This document shows positions 17,822-26,100 of a stretch of DNA of 64,000 nucleotides, one piece after another. The translations under genes were made by a program, and so were the position numbers. Position 1 is the first letter of the stretch, and each line of letters starts with the position of its first letter. Location: NCBI RefSeq assembly GCF_002813375.1, contig NZ_PHUJ01000003.1, positions 1,736,001-1,800,000 on the forward strand, read 5' to 3'. The stretch is from Pseudonocardia alni (GTDB lineage Bacteria > Actinomycetota > Actinomycetes > Mycobacteriales > Pseudonocardiaceae). Below the pieces are notes generated by a model. That model was not told the origin of the DNA. It worked only from the letters and a program-made list of their open reading frames with translations, and ran no database searches.

Positions 17822-18450
17822 CCAGCCACGAGCACGACCGCACAGGGGACCAGGCCTCCGGCGGCGGACACATCCCTCTGCGACCGGACCTGCTGCCCTG
17901 CGCCCGGTCCCGCGACGATCTGCTCGACCAGGTCGCCCGCGGCGACGCCGCCACCCTCGACCCCCACCAGAACCACTGTGTCCACTGCCAGGCGGCCCTG
18001 GCCGAGTTCGACCGGCTGTGGTCACCGATGCGCGAGCTCGCCGCGGAACAGGTCGACACCCCCGAGGCCGGGATCGACGCCGCACTCGCGCGGATCCGCG
18101 GAGCGGTCGAGGACACCGACTACGCCACCCTGCGCGGCCCGCAGGGCACCACCCGCGTCGCGGCCCGGGTCGTGGTCGTCGCCGCCCGTCACAGCGCCCA
18201 GGAGGTACCCGGCGTCCGCGTCGCGCTGAGCAGGGACCTCACCGGCTCCCACCAGGACACCGACTCCGAGGTCCACGTCGGAGTCGCCGGCACCAGCACC
18301 GTCATCGAGATCACTCTGGCCGCCGACTACGGCCGCTCACTGCACCAGCTGGCCGCGGACGTCCGCCGCGCCGTGACCGACCGCGTACGACAGCTCACCG
18401 ACCTCGATCCCACCCAGATCATCGTGATCATCGACGACGTCCTCGACTGA
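17818..18450 (+). CDS. Zinc-finger anti-sigma motif fused to Asp23/Gls24 domain
   Basis: The 210-residue protein has H50-x3-C54-x2-C57 (DPHQNHCVHCQ) at its N-terminal half, the zinc anti-sigma (ZAS) signature, and an Asp23/Gls24-type domain from about residue 110 to the end (TRVAARVVVVAARH...PGVRVALSRD...QIIVIIDDVLD). Gls24/Asp23 proteins form envelope-associated filaments in alkaline or cell-wall stress. It overlaps the sigma gene by 4 bp, so it is made with it. The likely role is to hold the sigma factor and release it on envelope or redox stress. No transmembrane helix is seen, unlike many anti-sigma factors. Confidence 0.8.
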   Translation: MTSHEHDRTGDQASGGGHIPLRPDLLPCARSRDDLLDQVARGDAATLDPHQNHCVHCQAALAEFDRLWSPMRELAAEQVDTPEAGIDAALARIRGAVEDTDYATLRGPQGTTRVAARVVVVAARHSAQEVPGVRVALSRDLTGSHQDTDSEVHVGVAGTSTVIEITLAADYGRSLHQLAADVRRAVTDRVRQLTDLDPTQIIVIIDDVLD

Positions 18451-18556
18451 CCCGGTCATCGTGACCCACGTCATCGGTGAGCGGCGTGAGGACCGGTCCC
18501 GCGTGATGTCCGAGCTCATGACCACCGACCACGACCGACACCCGAGGAGCTGCAGC

Positions 18557-18856
18557 ATGTGGGTCCTGCTGTCCCGCCACCTACGCACCTGGGCGATCTT
18601 CGCGATCGCCGTCCCGCTGCTCAGCCGCGTCCTGGGCGCGCTCGGACGCGCCATCGAACGCCGCCACGGCCCCTCCGCGCTGACCCACGTCCTGACCTGG
18701 GCACAGCGCATGCTCGCCCGCCGAGCCCGCGGTCCGCTCGCCACCGGCACCACGCCCCCCGGTACCGGCGACCGGACACACGGAACCCACGCACCGGCGC
18801 CGGACCGATCCCCCCAGCAGCCGCAGCCGCGGCCGGTCACCGACACACAGCCCTGA
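18557..18856 (+). CDS. Small membrane-anchored protein of the stress locus
   Basis: ATG 18557 (AGGAGCTGCAGC before it) starts a 99-residue protein with one hydrophobic N-terminal segment (TWAIFAIAVPLLSRVLGALG), an amphipathic Arg-rich middle and a Pro/Thr-rich disordered tail. The upstream in-frame start at 18461 has no ribosome-binding site. I do not recognise a family. Its place between the Asp23-type gene and the GlsB-like gene suggests a part in the same envelope response. Confidence 0.6.
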   Translation: MWVLLSRHLRTWAIFAIAVPLLSRVLGALGRAIERRHGPSALTHVLTWAQRMLARRARGPLATGTTPPGTGDRTHGTHAPAPDRSPQQPQPRPVTDTQP

Positions 18857-18914
18857 ACGCAGCACTCCGCACGAAGCGCCATCAGCGTGGTGCGCTCACA
18901 GATACGGACACATC

Positions 18915-19181
18915 ATGGGAATCCTCGGATGGGTCGTCGTCGGCCTCGTCGCCGGCGCCCTGGCCACACTGGTCATGCCGGGCAAGGACCCCGGCGGCAT
19001 CCTCGTCACGGTCATTCTCGGCATCCTGGGCGGGCTGCTCGGCGGATTCGTCAGCTCCCGGCTCTTCGGGATCGGCACCGGCGCCTTCTTCGACCTCCGC
19101 ACCTGGATCATCGCGCTGATCGGCTCAATCGTCCTGCTCGTGATCTACCGCTTGGTCATCGGCCGCCGAACCCGCCGGTGA
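18915..19181 (+). CDS. GlsB/YeaQ/YmgE-family stress membrane protein
   Basis: The 88-residue protein (MGILGWVVVGLVAGALATLV, then GGILVTVILGILGGLLGGFV and IIALIGSIVLLVIYRLVIG) has the three-helix Gly-rich pattern of the transglycosylase-associated/GlsB family. These are small inner-membrane proteins linked to general and envelope stress. In Enterococcus, glsB neighbours gls24, and here it follows an Asp23/Gls24-type gene by two positions, which supports the shared role. Confidence 0.92.
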   Translation: MGILGWVVVGLVAGALATLVMPGKDPGGILVTVILGILGGLLGGFVSSRLFGIGTGAFFDLRTWIIALIGSIVLLVIYRLVIGRRTRR

Positions 19182-19260
19182 CCGGAACAGCCCGATGGTT
19201 CCAGCCCGGACACCACCGGCCCCGGACCAGCTGCACCGTCCCGCCGCGAGTGGTGAGCCC

Positions 19261-19617
19261 GTGACCCGGCCCCGGCCACATACCCACGTCATGCTCGTCG
19301 AGAAGCGGGAGCACCCCACCGGAGCCGTACTGCTCACGATCCACGGCGAGATCGACGCCGCGACGAGCCCGGCACTGGAACGCCGCTTACGCGACTACAG
19401 CGGAACCACCGACCGGGTCGTGCTCGACCTGCGCGAGGTCACCTTCCTCTCCGTCCACGCCATCACCATGCTCACCACCACGCACACCCACGCCGCGAGC
19501 CGCGGCACCGCCCTGCAACTGATCATCGGGCGGGGCAGCCCCGTCGAGCGGGCCCTGCTGGTCACCGACCGCCTCCATCCGTCGCCGCTCGCGATCACGA
19601 TCACCGACGAGCGTTGA
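19261..19617 (+). CDS. STAS-domain anti-sigma factor antagonist-like protein
   Basis: The 118-residue protein contains one STAS domain: GAVLLTIHGEIDAATSPALE, then RVVLDLREVTFLSVHAITML, then VERALLVTD. In SpoIIAA/RsbV-type proteins a serine at the end of the third strand is phosphorylated by an anti-sigma kinase; here FLSVHA places a Ser at that position, although the usual preceding Asp is Leu. GTG 19261 or ATG 19291 could be the start; the domain is complete with either. It ends the stress cluster and may antagonise an anti-sigma kinase encoded elsewhere. Confidence 0.8.
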   Translation: MTRPRPHTHVMLVEKREHPTGAVLLTIHGEIDAATSPALERRLRDYSGTTDRVVLDLREVTFLSVHAITMLTTTHTHAASRGTALQLIIGRGSPVERALLVTDRLHPSPLAITITDER

Positions 19618-19886
19618 CCGGCACGACCCGGCAGAACCGGCCCGGCACGGCACTACACCCCGGCGCCACCGCGACCCCCACGCTTCGAGCTCACCCTCGC
19701 CCACCGGGCCACCGTCGCGGCCCTCTCGGCACACCGGCTCTGCCACTACGCCGCCGACCTCGCATCACCAACCCTGCGTCGCCTCCAGGGCGACCGCACC
19801 CGTGCCGTGCTCGTCCCCAGCGACCACCGCCAGCGGAGACGACCGTTGACCAGCAGAACCTGCCACCGGAAGCGACCGGGTCAGAC

Positions 19887-20390
19887 GTGCGACTTGCTCA
19901 AGAGCTGATCGAGGAGGCGTGCCGATCCGAGGCCTCGCCAATCGGCCCGGACGGCCCGCTGGCCCCGGGGGGGGGCCGCGCGGTCCTGCAGACCGCGCTG
20001 GGCACCGAGATGAACGAGCACCTGAGCTGCGACCCCGAAGATCGTTCGGTTTCGCGCGGCGACAACCACCGCAATGGGAGTTCGCGAAGACGGTGCGCAT
20101 CGAGATCGGGCGTCGAGGTGAAGGTCCCGCGGAACTCGGCGAGGTCTTTGGCGCCACCGTGCCGCAGGGGTTGGCCTCGGAGGTCACCGACAAGGTGGTC
20201 GACGAAATCACCGCCCGACGGAGCCCCCCTCGATCGGGCCGACCCGTGGTGTTCATATACGCGCTGTACGTCCAGATCCGCGAAGGCCAGGTGGCCGATC
20301 ACCCGATCTACGTCGTGATCGACATCAACTGCGACGGCGCGCGAGACGTGCTCGGGCTCCGGGTCGGCACCGGCCCGGTGGGGACCGGGT
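19887..20390 (+). pseudogene. IS256-family (Mutator) transposase remnant
   Basis: Fragments in two alternating frames match an IS256-type transposase: LAQELIEEACRSEASPIGPDG, RAVLQTALGTEMNEHLSCDP, DNHRNGSSRR, GVEVKVPRNS, then EVTDKVVDEIT, YVQIREGQVADHPIYVVID and DGARDVLGLRVGTG. At least three frameshifts and a large internal deletion make it inactive. A run of nine G at 19967-19975 lies in the first part. It ends at the stop of the GT39 gene. The 270 bp between the STAS gene and this relic hold no convincing gene. Confidence 0.75.
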
Positions 20391-20391
20391 G

Positions 20392-21852
20392 TCACCGGCC
20401 GATGACTGAGAGGTCTCTGAGCTCGGACCACATCTGTTGCCAGGTGACGGTCCGGTCCTCGAGCAGCCAGATGGTCGTGTTCTCCTCCACCAGGCCCCCG
20501 TAGGTCCCCAGCGGGGTCGACGCCGTCACTGTCCGCAGTGGGCGGGCGGAGGTGAAGTAGGGGCGAAAGAGGTCGGGACTGCCGACGAGCAGCATCGCGT
20601 CGGATGTGTCCGGCGGGGGCGGGAACCAGCCGTACGCCCTGTTGGTTCCGTGGACCGCCGGCAGGCCGAGGTCGGGTGGGGCGGCGTCGAGAAGCGCAGC
20701 GTGGACGTAGGGAACCGCCACGAGTGCGGTGCGCGCGCGGTCCTCGTCGGGTAACGCGGACCAGGTGGCTGCGGTGGTGGTGGCCAGCGGGGCGGCGAAG
20801 GCCGGGGACGCGAGCAGCACCGACGACGCGGCACCGGCCGTGGCCAGCACTGCGCCGGCGGTGACCACCGGCCAGGCGCGGCGTGGCCCGCGGCGTTCCC
20901 GGCGTCGCTGGAGCGCGACGGCACCGACGGCACCGAGGACCGGGTAGATCGGTGTCAGGTAGTAGTGCCGGCCCGCGGAGACCAGGACCGCGATGAACAA
21001 CAGCAGGTAGGCCACTGCCAGGTAGCGCAGCGGCCGCCACTGCGGGTCGCGCAGCAGCGCGAGCAGCCCCGACACCGCCAGCCCGAGGGTGAGCGGTCCG
21101 GTCACGGCCAGCCCGTGTGCGGCGACGACGACCGGGTGCCCGTAGATGGCGGTGTTCTCCTGGGCGACCGCGGTCGCCATGCCCAGCTGCGGCCAGCCGT
21201 GCGCGGCCTGCCAGACCAGCGTGGGTGCGGCGACCAGCAGCGCGATTCCGGCGCCGGCCCATGTGGCCCGGCGAACCAACAGGTTCCGCGGCCCGACGGC
21301 CAGCAGGGCGAGGACAAGGGCCGCGCCCAGTGCGAAGACCTGGAACCGGGTCTGCGCGGCGACACCGGCGACCAGTCCGGCGGCGAGCAGGAGCCGGTCG
21401 TCGCCGGTGCGGTGGCGGCGCAGGAGCAGCCACAGGAACGCGGTCCACAGTGCGGGTTCGAGGGTGTAGGGGGTCAGCCAGTGCCCGAACTGGGCGGCGG
21501 CGATCGAGGTGGCCTGGCCCAGCGCGGCGAGGGTCTGCGCGCGTGCGTCGCCGCCGAGCTCGCGCGCGACCAGCGCGGTGAGCACGACGGCGGCGGTGGT
21601 GGCGAGTACGGCGGGCACGGCCAGGACCAGTTGTGATCCCGGGGCGAGCGTGTCGGCGAGGCGGGCGAGCAGCGGTGTCAGCGGCGGCTGGTCCACCGCA
21701 CCGATGTCGAGGTGGTGGCGGCCGATGGCCAGCATCAGGTCCTCGTCGAGCCAGCTGCGCGGCACGGCGGCCAGGGTCAGGTGGACTACCGCCACGATCC
21801 CGGCCGTGACGGCCACCGGGATCGCCGCGAAGCGATGCACGGGACCGGTCAC
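20392..21852 (-). CDS. GT39-type membrane glycosyltransferase
   Basis: This is a 486-residue polytopic protein of the PMT/ArnT (GT39) fold. Residues SWLDEDLMLAIGRHHLDIG in the first periplasmic loop contain the catalytic Asp-Glu of the family, followed by DQPPLTPLLARL and about ten membrane segments, with a C-terminal extracytoplasmic domain. It should transfer a sugar from a polyprenyl-phosphate donor to a protein, lipid or wall glycan outside the membrane. I place the start at GTG 21852, because it overlaps the stop of a 48-codon ORF (GTGA); TTG 21867 is possible. Confidence 0.85.
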   Translation of the reverse strand: MTGPVHRFAAIPVAVTAGIVAVVHLTLAAVPRSWLDEDLMLAIGRHHLDIGAVDQPPLTPLLARLADTLAPGSQLVLAVPAVLATTAAVVLTALVARELGGDARAQTLAALGQATSIAAAQFGHWLTPYTLEPALWTAFLWLLLRRHRTGDDRLLLAAGLVAGVAAQTRFQVFALGAALVLALLAVGPRNLLVRRATWAGAGIALLVAAPTLVWQAAHGWPQLGMATAVAQENTAIYGHPVVVAAHGLAVTGPLTLGLAVSGLLALLRDPQWRPLRYLAVAYLLLFIAVLVSAGRHYYLTPIYPVLGAVGAVALQRRRERRGPRRAWPVVTAGAVLATAGAASSVLLASPAFAAPLATTTAATWSALPDEDRARTALVAVPYVHAALLDAAPPDLGLPAVHGTNRAYGWFPPPPDTSDAMLLVGSPDLFRPYFTSARPLRTVTASTPLGTYGGLVEENTTIWLLEDRTVTWQQMWSELRDLSVIGR

Positions 21853-21995
21853 GAAGTCGCGGCGCAATGGACGTCCTCGGTCGGTGCCCGGTTCCGGAGG
21901 CGGTGGGCGACAGGGAGCAACGCCTTCTCTGGCAGCTCGGCGAGTCCGACGGCATCAGGACGACGAACGAACGTGCGGTCCGGGCGGTCGGGCAT
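21849..21995 (-). CDS. 48-residue leader ORF coupled to the GT39 gene
   Basis: ATG 21995 has AGGTGA 5-6 bp upstream and opens a 48-codon frame (MPDRPDRTFVRRPDAVGLAE...) that ends at 21849, its TGA overlapping the GTG of the glycosyltransferase. A proper Shine-Dalgarno sequence plus an exact GTGA overlap suggest real translation. The peptide is not recognised; it may be a coupling leader or a small partner protein. Confidence 0.45.
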   Translation of the reverse strand: MPDRPDRTFVRRPDAVGLAELPEKALLPVAHRLRNRAPTEDVHCAATS

Positions 21996-22636
21996 GGGTG
22001 TCACCTCGTTCTTCGGTCGGCGATCGGTCGGAGTCGATCACAGCTCATGCCGTTGCGGCATGGTCCACCCCGCGCGTGCATGGCATGGCTCACACCGGGG
22101 CGGGTCGATCAGGGCCTCCGTGGGGGCCTGCCGTCCGACGAGATCGGTACCGTCTCGACCGGCAGCAGCACCGTGTCGGCGCGACGAACGAGCCCGCCGA
22201 CCTCGTCGTGCACATGGCCTGGGCGGCCCACCCTCTGCGTCGGCAGGCTGGGCGGCGGTCCGAGCGCTTCGACGCTCAGGGCTCAAGAGCCTGTTCCTCA
22301 TACTGATGGGCCAGAACGGCGAGCACCGCCTGCCCGGCGGCAAGCCGGCATGGGGTCCAGCCGGACGGGCTGCGCTGAACCGAGTCCTGAGCCATGGATA
22401 ACCCGACGAATACCGCAGGCCCCGAATACCGCACCAGTACCGGCCTCCTGCCGGCGAACTCAGTCGTCCCCGGAGTGGTCGGATCCCACGATCTGGAGTC
22501 AGGTGCTGCTCTCGGTGAGTCGAGAGGTCGACTCCACCCAGCCACGTAGGTGCGACGTCGTGTTTCCGCCCCCAGTTGGGCCAGACGGCCTTCTTGCGGC
22601 TTGACGATGCGCTCTCACCGGCTGGGTCGCGACGAC
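21996..22636. other. Region without a recognisable gene
   Basis: About 640 bp between the GT39 leader ORF and the racemase. No frame shows family features; the longest frames are Arg/Pro/Ser-rich translations typical of noncoding high-GC DNA. A 39-codon frame at 22276-22395 (minus) has no ribosome-binding site. It may be scar DNA next to the IS256 relic. Confidence 0.5.
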
Positions 22637-23284
22637 TCAGCGGGCCGGCGTCCCACCGAGCGCCCCGAGCACGCCGAGCCCGGTCCGGATCGGGTCGAGG
22701 ACCAGGGGCAGGTCCGGGTCCCGGACGGCGGTGTCCACGGCCGAGCAGCCGTTGACCACCGCCGTCACCCCGGCGGCGCGGGCCGCGAGCAGGGCCGGGC
22801 GCATCGCCTCGTCCCAGCGCGCGGCGTCGTCGATGTCGGTCACCTGCAGGTCCAGCACAGCGACCTCGTCGAAGCTCCCGGCCCAGCCGTAGGCGGTGAC
22901 CCGGTCCAGAAGCTCGTCAGCGATCGCCCGGTTCCGGGCCACGGCGCCGACGCGGTGCCCGGCGGCCACCGCGGCCCCGACGGTCAGCCGGAGCAGACCG
23001 AGTGCGGGCCGCCCGCCGAGCCGGCCGCCGTCGACCGGGACTCCGGTGTCGAGCACGCAGTCCGGCAGCACGGCGTCGCCCGCGGGGGCCGCCGACAGCG
23101 CGGCGGCGACGAGCTCCTCCGAGTGCCGCACCTGGTCCGCCGTGTCCAGCGCGCGGGGGCCGTCGGGGGCCAGGTCGGACAGGACCACCCGGACGCCCGC
23201 GGGGGCGAGCGCGTCGTAGCGGGCCTGCCGCCGGGCCACCTCGGCCGATCCGACGACGATGGGGGTGACGGCATGGACGAGCAT
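22637..23284 (-). CDS. Aspartate/glutamate (hydantoin) racemase-family protein
   Basis: The 215-residue protein has the two catalytic cysteines of the Asp/Glu racemase superfamily: LPDCVLDTG (first) and VVNGCSAVD (second), in a pseudo-symmetric two-domain layout. Members include Asp, Glu and hydantoin racemases and maleate isomerase. The longer frame to 23416 is rejected because GAGGAGGACCCG lies right before ATG 23284. It starts 10 bp after an MmgE/PrpD stop and ends the leftward operon, next to a cyclic-amidohydrolase locus, so epimerising or isomerising a ring-opened amino or dicarboxylic acid is plausible. Confidence 0.85.
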   Translation of the reverse strand: MLVHAVTPIVVGSAEVARRQARYDALAPAGVRVVLSDLAPDGPRALDTADQVRHSEELVAAALSAAPAGDAVLPDCVLDTGVPVDGGRLGGRPALGLLRLTVGAAVAAGHRVGAVARNRAIADELLDRVTAYGWAGSFDEVAVLDLQVTDIDDAARWDEAMRPALLAARAAGVTAVVNGCSAVDTAVRDPDLPLVLDPIRTGLGVLGALGGTPAR

Positions 23285-23294
23285 CGGGTCCTCC

Positions 23295-24662
23295 TCATCG
23301 GACGGGGATCGCCGCGCCGAGCGCGCGCAGCGCCTCCCCGGCGTCGGGCGTGGTGGGCAGTGCGGCACAACGGGTGCGGAGGTCGGCCATGGTGTCCGGT
23401 GAGCCGAGCAGCGCACCGAGGACGCGGTCCCGGTCCCGCGAGGTGAACGGGTGGTGTGCGGCGTCGCCGACCGGGTTCGGGCGCTCCGCGACCAGCGGCC
23501 CGGCCGCCGTGGTCACGGTGACCCGGGCCGGGCGCTCGGTGGGTAGCCGCGCGTCCAGGTCCGCGGCCGCGCGCACCGTGATCCGGCGTGCCAGGTCCGC
23601 GGTGGCCGGGTCGCCCAGTGCGTGCGGGGAGGTGTCGGCCGGGGCCATCCGACCCCGGCGCAACGCGGTTGCGACGGCGAAGGGCAGCGAGAACATCGCG
23701 GCCAGTGGGGTCGGCCAGGACGTACGGTCGAGCTGCGCGCCGAGCGAGTGCACCTCGACCAGCACCTGCTCGATCTCACCGTCCACGCGATCGCGCAGGT
23801 CCAGGGCGGCGTCGACGGCAGCGTGGGTGAACGAGCAGGACGAGTGCTGCTTGAAGTAGCCGCCGAGGACCTCCCAGCCGTCCCCGCCGTCCAGGAGGTC
23901 CGGGTCCAGGGTGCCCAGCAGGTCGCCGAGCGCGTCGGCGGCCACGCCGGTCGGGTGCCCGGTCCCGGACGCGGCCAGCCGGGCCGCGGCGAGACCGGAC
24001 TGGTTGGCCGCGCCCATCCAGAGGTCGCGGACCGGGTTGCCGTCCAGCGCGGCGACGAAGGGCCCGGCGACCGGCAGACCGCCGCCGGCGTCGATCGCGG
24101 TCGCGGTGTCCGTCGCGGACAGGCCCAGGACGCGGGCGCAGCCGGCCGCCGCCCCGGCGACGCCCCAGTTGCCGTGCGGGTGGGTGCCCGGCCGCAGCCG
24201 GGTGGCCCGGCCGAAGCGGGCGGCGACCTCGTAGGCGGCGAGCAACGCGCAGCACAGCTCCTCGCCCGGGACCCGGTGGCGCGCGGCCAGCGCGAGGACC
24301 GCCGGGAACCCGTGCGCGGCCGGGTGGCCGCCGGCGAGCCGGTGCCCGTCGTCGAGCTCGAGCCGGACCGAGGCGGTGGCGTTGAGCCAGGCGGCGGCGT
24401 CGACGGCGACCTCGCGGCCGGTCCCGAACAGCGGGGCGGGCCCGGCCGGGGCGTCCCAGGCCTCGACGAGCGCGCGCTGGGCGGGCTCGCGCGCGCCGAG
24501 CGCGGTGACCGCGACGGCGTCGACGAGCACGGCAGACACCCGCTCGCGGACCTCCGACGGCACGTCGGCCCAGCGCAGCCCGGCCACCCGTGCGCCCAGC
24601 CGGCCGGTCGCGGCCCGCACGGCCGACCGGGCGGCGGTCCGCTCCGGACCGCGACCGGTCAC
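23295..24662 (-). CDS. MmgE/PrpD-family protein (second copy)
   Basis: The 455-residue protein starts at GTG 24662, overlapping the stop of the MFS gene in a GTGA junction. It shows the MmgE/PrpD signatures: LNATASVRLELDDGHRLAGG (compare ALAHSLDFDDTH in the other copy), the AHGFPAVLALA segment, YEVAARFG and FKQHSSCSFTHAAVDAAL. The family includes 2-methylcitrate dehydratase, cis-aconitate decarboxylase and iminodisuccinate epimerase, all acting on di- or tricarboxylates. Two divergent MmgE/PrpD genes in one regulon suggest successive or paired steps on a carboxylate. Confidence 0.88.
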   Translation of the reverse strand: MTGRGPERTAARSAVRAATGRLGARVAGLRWADVPSEVRERVSAVLVDAVAVTALGAREPAQRALVEAWDAPAGPAPLFGTGREVAVDAAAWLNATASVRLELDDGHRLAGGHPAAHGFPAVLALAARHRVPGEELCCALLAAYEVAARFGRATRLRPGTHPHGNWGVAGAAAGCARVLGLSATDTATAIDAGGGLPVAGPFVAALDGNPVRDLWMGAANQSGLAAARLAASGTGHPTGVAADALGDLLGTLDPDLLDGGDGWEVLGGYFKQHSSCSFTHAAVDAALDLRDRVDGEIEQVLVEVHSLGAQLDRTSWPTPLAAMFSLPFAVATALRRGRMAPADTSPHALGDPATADLARRITVRAAADLDARLPTERPARVTVTTAAGPLVAERPNPVGDAAHHPFTSRDRDRVLGALLGSPDTMADLRTRCAALPTTPDAGEALRALGAAIPVR

Positions 24663-25945
24663 GCCGGGTTGCCCGCGGTCTCCGCGGCGGCGACCGCCGC
24701 GGTCACGGGCTCCCGCGGGACCAGCAGCATCAGCAGGGCCCCGGTGACGGCCAGGCAGGCCATCACGACGAACCCGCTGGTGAAGCTGCCTGTGCTGGAG
24801 ACGATGAAGCCCATCACCGAGGGGGCCACGATGCCGGACGAGGCGAACGCGGCGTCGGCGAACCCGGCCGCGCTGCCCGGCTGGTCCGGAGCGGCGTCGA
24901 TGGCCGCGACCCACCAGATCCCGCCGGTGATGAAGCCGAACCCGACCCCCAGCGAGATCGAGACCAGCGCGACGGTGAGCGTCGGCGAGATCGCCAGCGG
25001 CACGAGCGAGCAGCCCGCGAGCAGCAGGGCCACGCCCATCACCGAGAACCGGCTGCGGATGCGCGGACTGCGGCGGTAGACCCGGTCGACGATGACGCCG
25101 CCGGCCAGCGCGCCGACGACGCCGCACGCCCACGGAGCGATCGAGAACGAGCCGGCCTGCTTGATGCTGAGCCCGTAGGCGTCGGACAGGAACGAGGGCA
25201 GCCAGTACATGAAGCCCCAGAACATGAAGCCCCACGCGAAGTAGCCGCCGGAGACGACCCAGAGGTTGCGGTTGGTCAGCAGCGGGCGCCACCGCACGCG
25301 GGCCCGGCCCGGCCCGGCCTCGGCCTCCTGGCCGGCGGTGATCAGCTCCCGCTCGGCGGCGTCGACCCGCGACGACTCCTCGGGCAGGTCGCGCAGGAAC
25401 GCCAGCGCGAACACCGCCCAGACCACACCCAAGATCGCGAGGGTCCAGAACATGCCGCGCCAGCCGACGAGGTCGGTGAGCCAGGTGAGCAGCGGCCCGG
25501 AGATCAGCAGGCTGCCGGAGACCGCGACCCCGCCGCACAGCGCCAGCGCCACTCCGCGCTCGCGGATCGGCAGCCAGCGGCTCACCGTGCGGGTCGCGGC
25601 CGGGAACGCCGGTGCCTCGCCGATGCCCAGCAGCAGCCGGATTATCAGCAGCCCGGCGAAGGACCCGGCGACCGGGATCAGCGCCGTGGTCACGGAGAAC
25701 AGTGCGACGGCAACCAGCAGTACCCGCTGGGTGCCGAACCGGTCCACCAGCGGCCCGGACAGGAATGCCGCGACCATGTACCCGAGCGAGAAGACCGAGC
25801 TGATGATCCCGTACTGCGCGGTGGTGATCCCGAATTCCTGCTCGAGCGGTTCGACCGCGTAGGAGACCGCGCTCCGGTCGATGTAGTTGATGACGATGAG
25901 GCCGACGACCAGCCCCAACGTCACGAAGCGGAACCGTGTACCCAT
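24659..25945 (-). CDS. MFS transporter, anion:cation symporter-like
   Basis: The 428-residue protein has twelve membrane segments. It starts GLIVINYIDRSAVSYAVEPL (the NYxDR motif of the ACS family of organic-anion MFS carriers) and has the loop motif SGPLVDRFGTQRV between helices 2 and 3. ACS members import hexuronates, tartrate, phthalate and similar anions with protons. It has its own promoter region: a 155-bp gap upstream contains a copy of the 17-bp IclR-type palindrome. It overlaps the downstream MmgE/PrpD gene. It probably imports the substrate of this catabolic locus. Confidence 0.9.
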   Translation of the reverse strand: MGTRFRFVTLGLVVGLIVINYIDRSAVSYAVEPLEQEFGITTAQYGIISSVFSLGYMVAAFLSGPLVDRFGTQRVLLVAVALFSVTTALIPVAGSFAGLLIIRLLLGIGEAPAFPAATRTVSRWLPIRERGVALALCGGVAVSGSLLISGPLLTWLTDLVGWRGMFWTLAILGVVWAVFALAFLRDLPEESSRVDAAERELITAGQEAEAGPGRARVRWRPLLTNRNLWVVSGGYFAWGFMFWGFMYWLPSFLSDAYGLSIKQAGSFSIAPWACGVVGALAGGVIVDRVYRRSPRIRSRFSVMGVALLLAGCSLVPLAISPTLTVALVSISLGVGFGFITGGIWWVAAIDAAPDQPGSAAGFADAAFASSGIVAPSVMGFIVSSTGSFTSGFVVMACLAVTGALLMLLVPREPVTAAVAAAETAGNPA

Positions 25946-25964
25946 GATTGCGTCCTTCGCATCC

Positions 25965-25984
25965 GATTCGCGTCCCTGCGAATC
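25965..25984. promoter_or_regulatory. Inverted repeat in the MFS leader
   Basis: GATTCGC (25965-25971) and GCGAATC (25978-25984) are exact inverted repeats separated by 6 nt, lying 20 bp before the MFS start and next to the IclR-type palindrome. It could be a small RNA hairpin in the leader or an additional regulator site. Confidence 0.35.
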
Positions 25985-25988
25985 CCGT

Positions 25989-26005
25989 GTTCCGCTCCGC
26001 GGAAC
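25989..26005. promoter_or_regulatory. IclR-type operator, site 3 (MFS promoter)
   Basis: GTTCCG-CTCCG-CGGAAC is a perfect 17-bp palindrome with the same arms and spacing as the site at 31357-31373. It lies in the 155-bp gap before the MFS gene. It therefore predicts that the IclR protein encoded at 30414-31217 also controls this second promoter of the locus. Confidence 0.7.
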
Positions 26006-26100
26006 AATTCAGACTCCGTCGTCCGGTAATTCTCGATGGATGCCACGCTGTGAGTCAATGAGCCGGGAGTTAATTCCGATGACAGCGTGGAAGCGAATGC

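Noticed and set aside
19967..19975. Run of nine G as a phase-variation switch
   Set aside because: It lies in a transposase remnant with several other frameshifts, so switching would have no effect.
22276..22395. A 39-codon minus-strand frame starting MAQDSVQRSPSG
   Set aside because: No ribosome-binding site, no recognised similarity, and no operon context.
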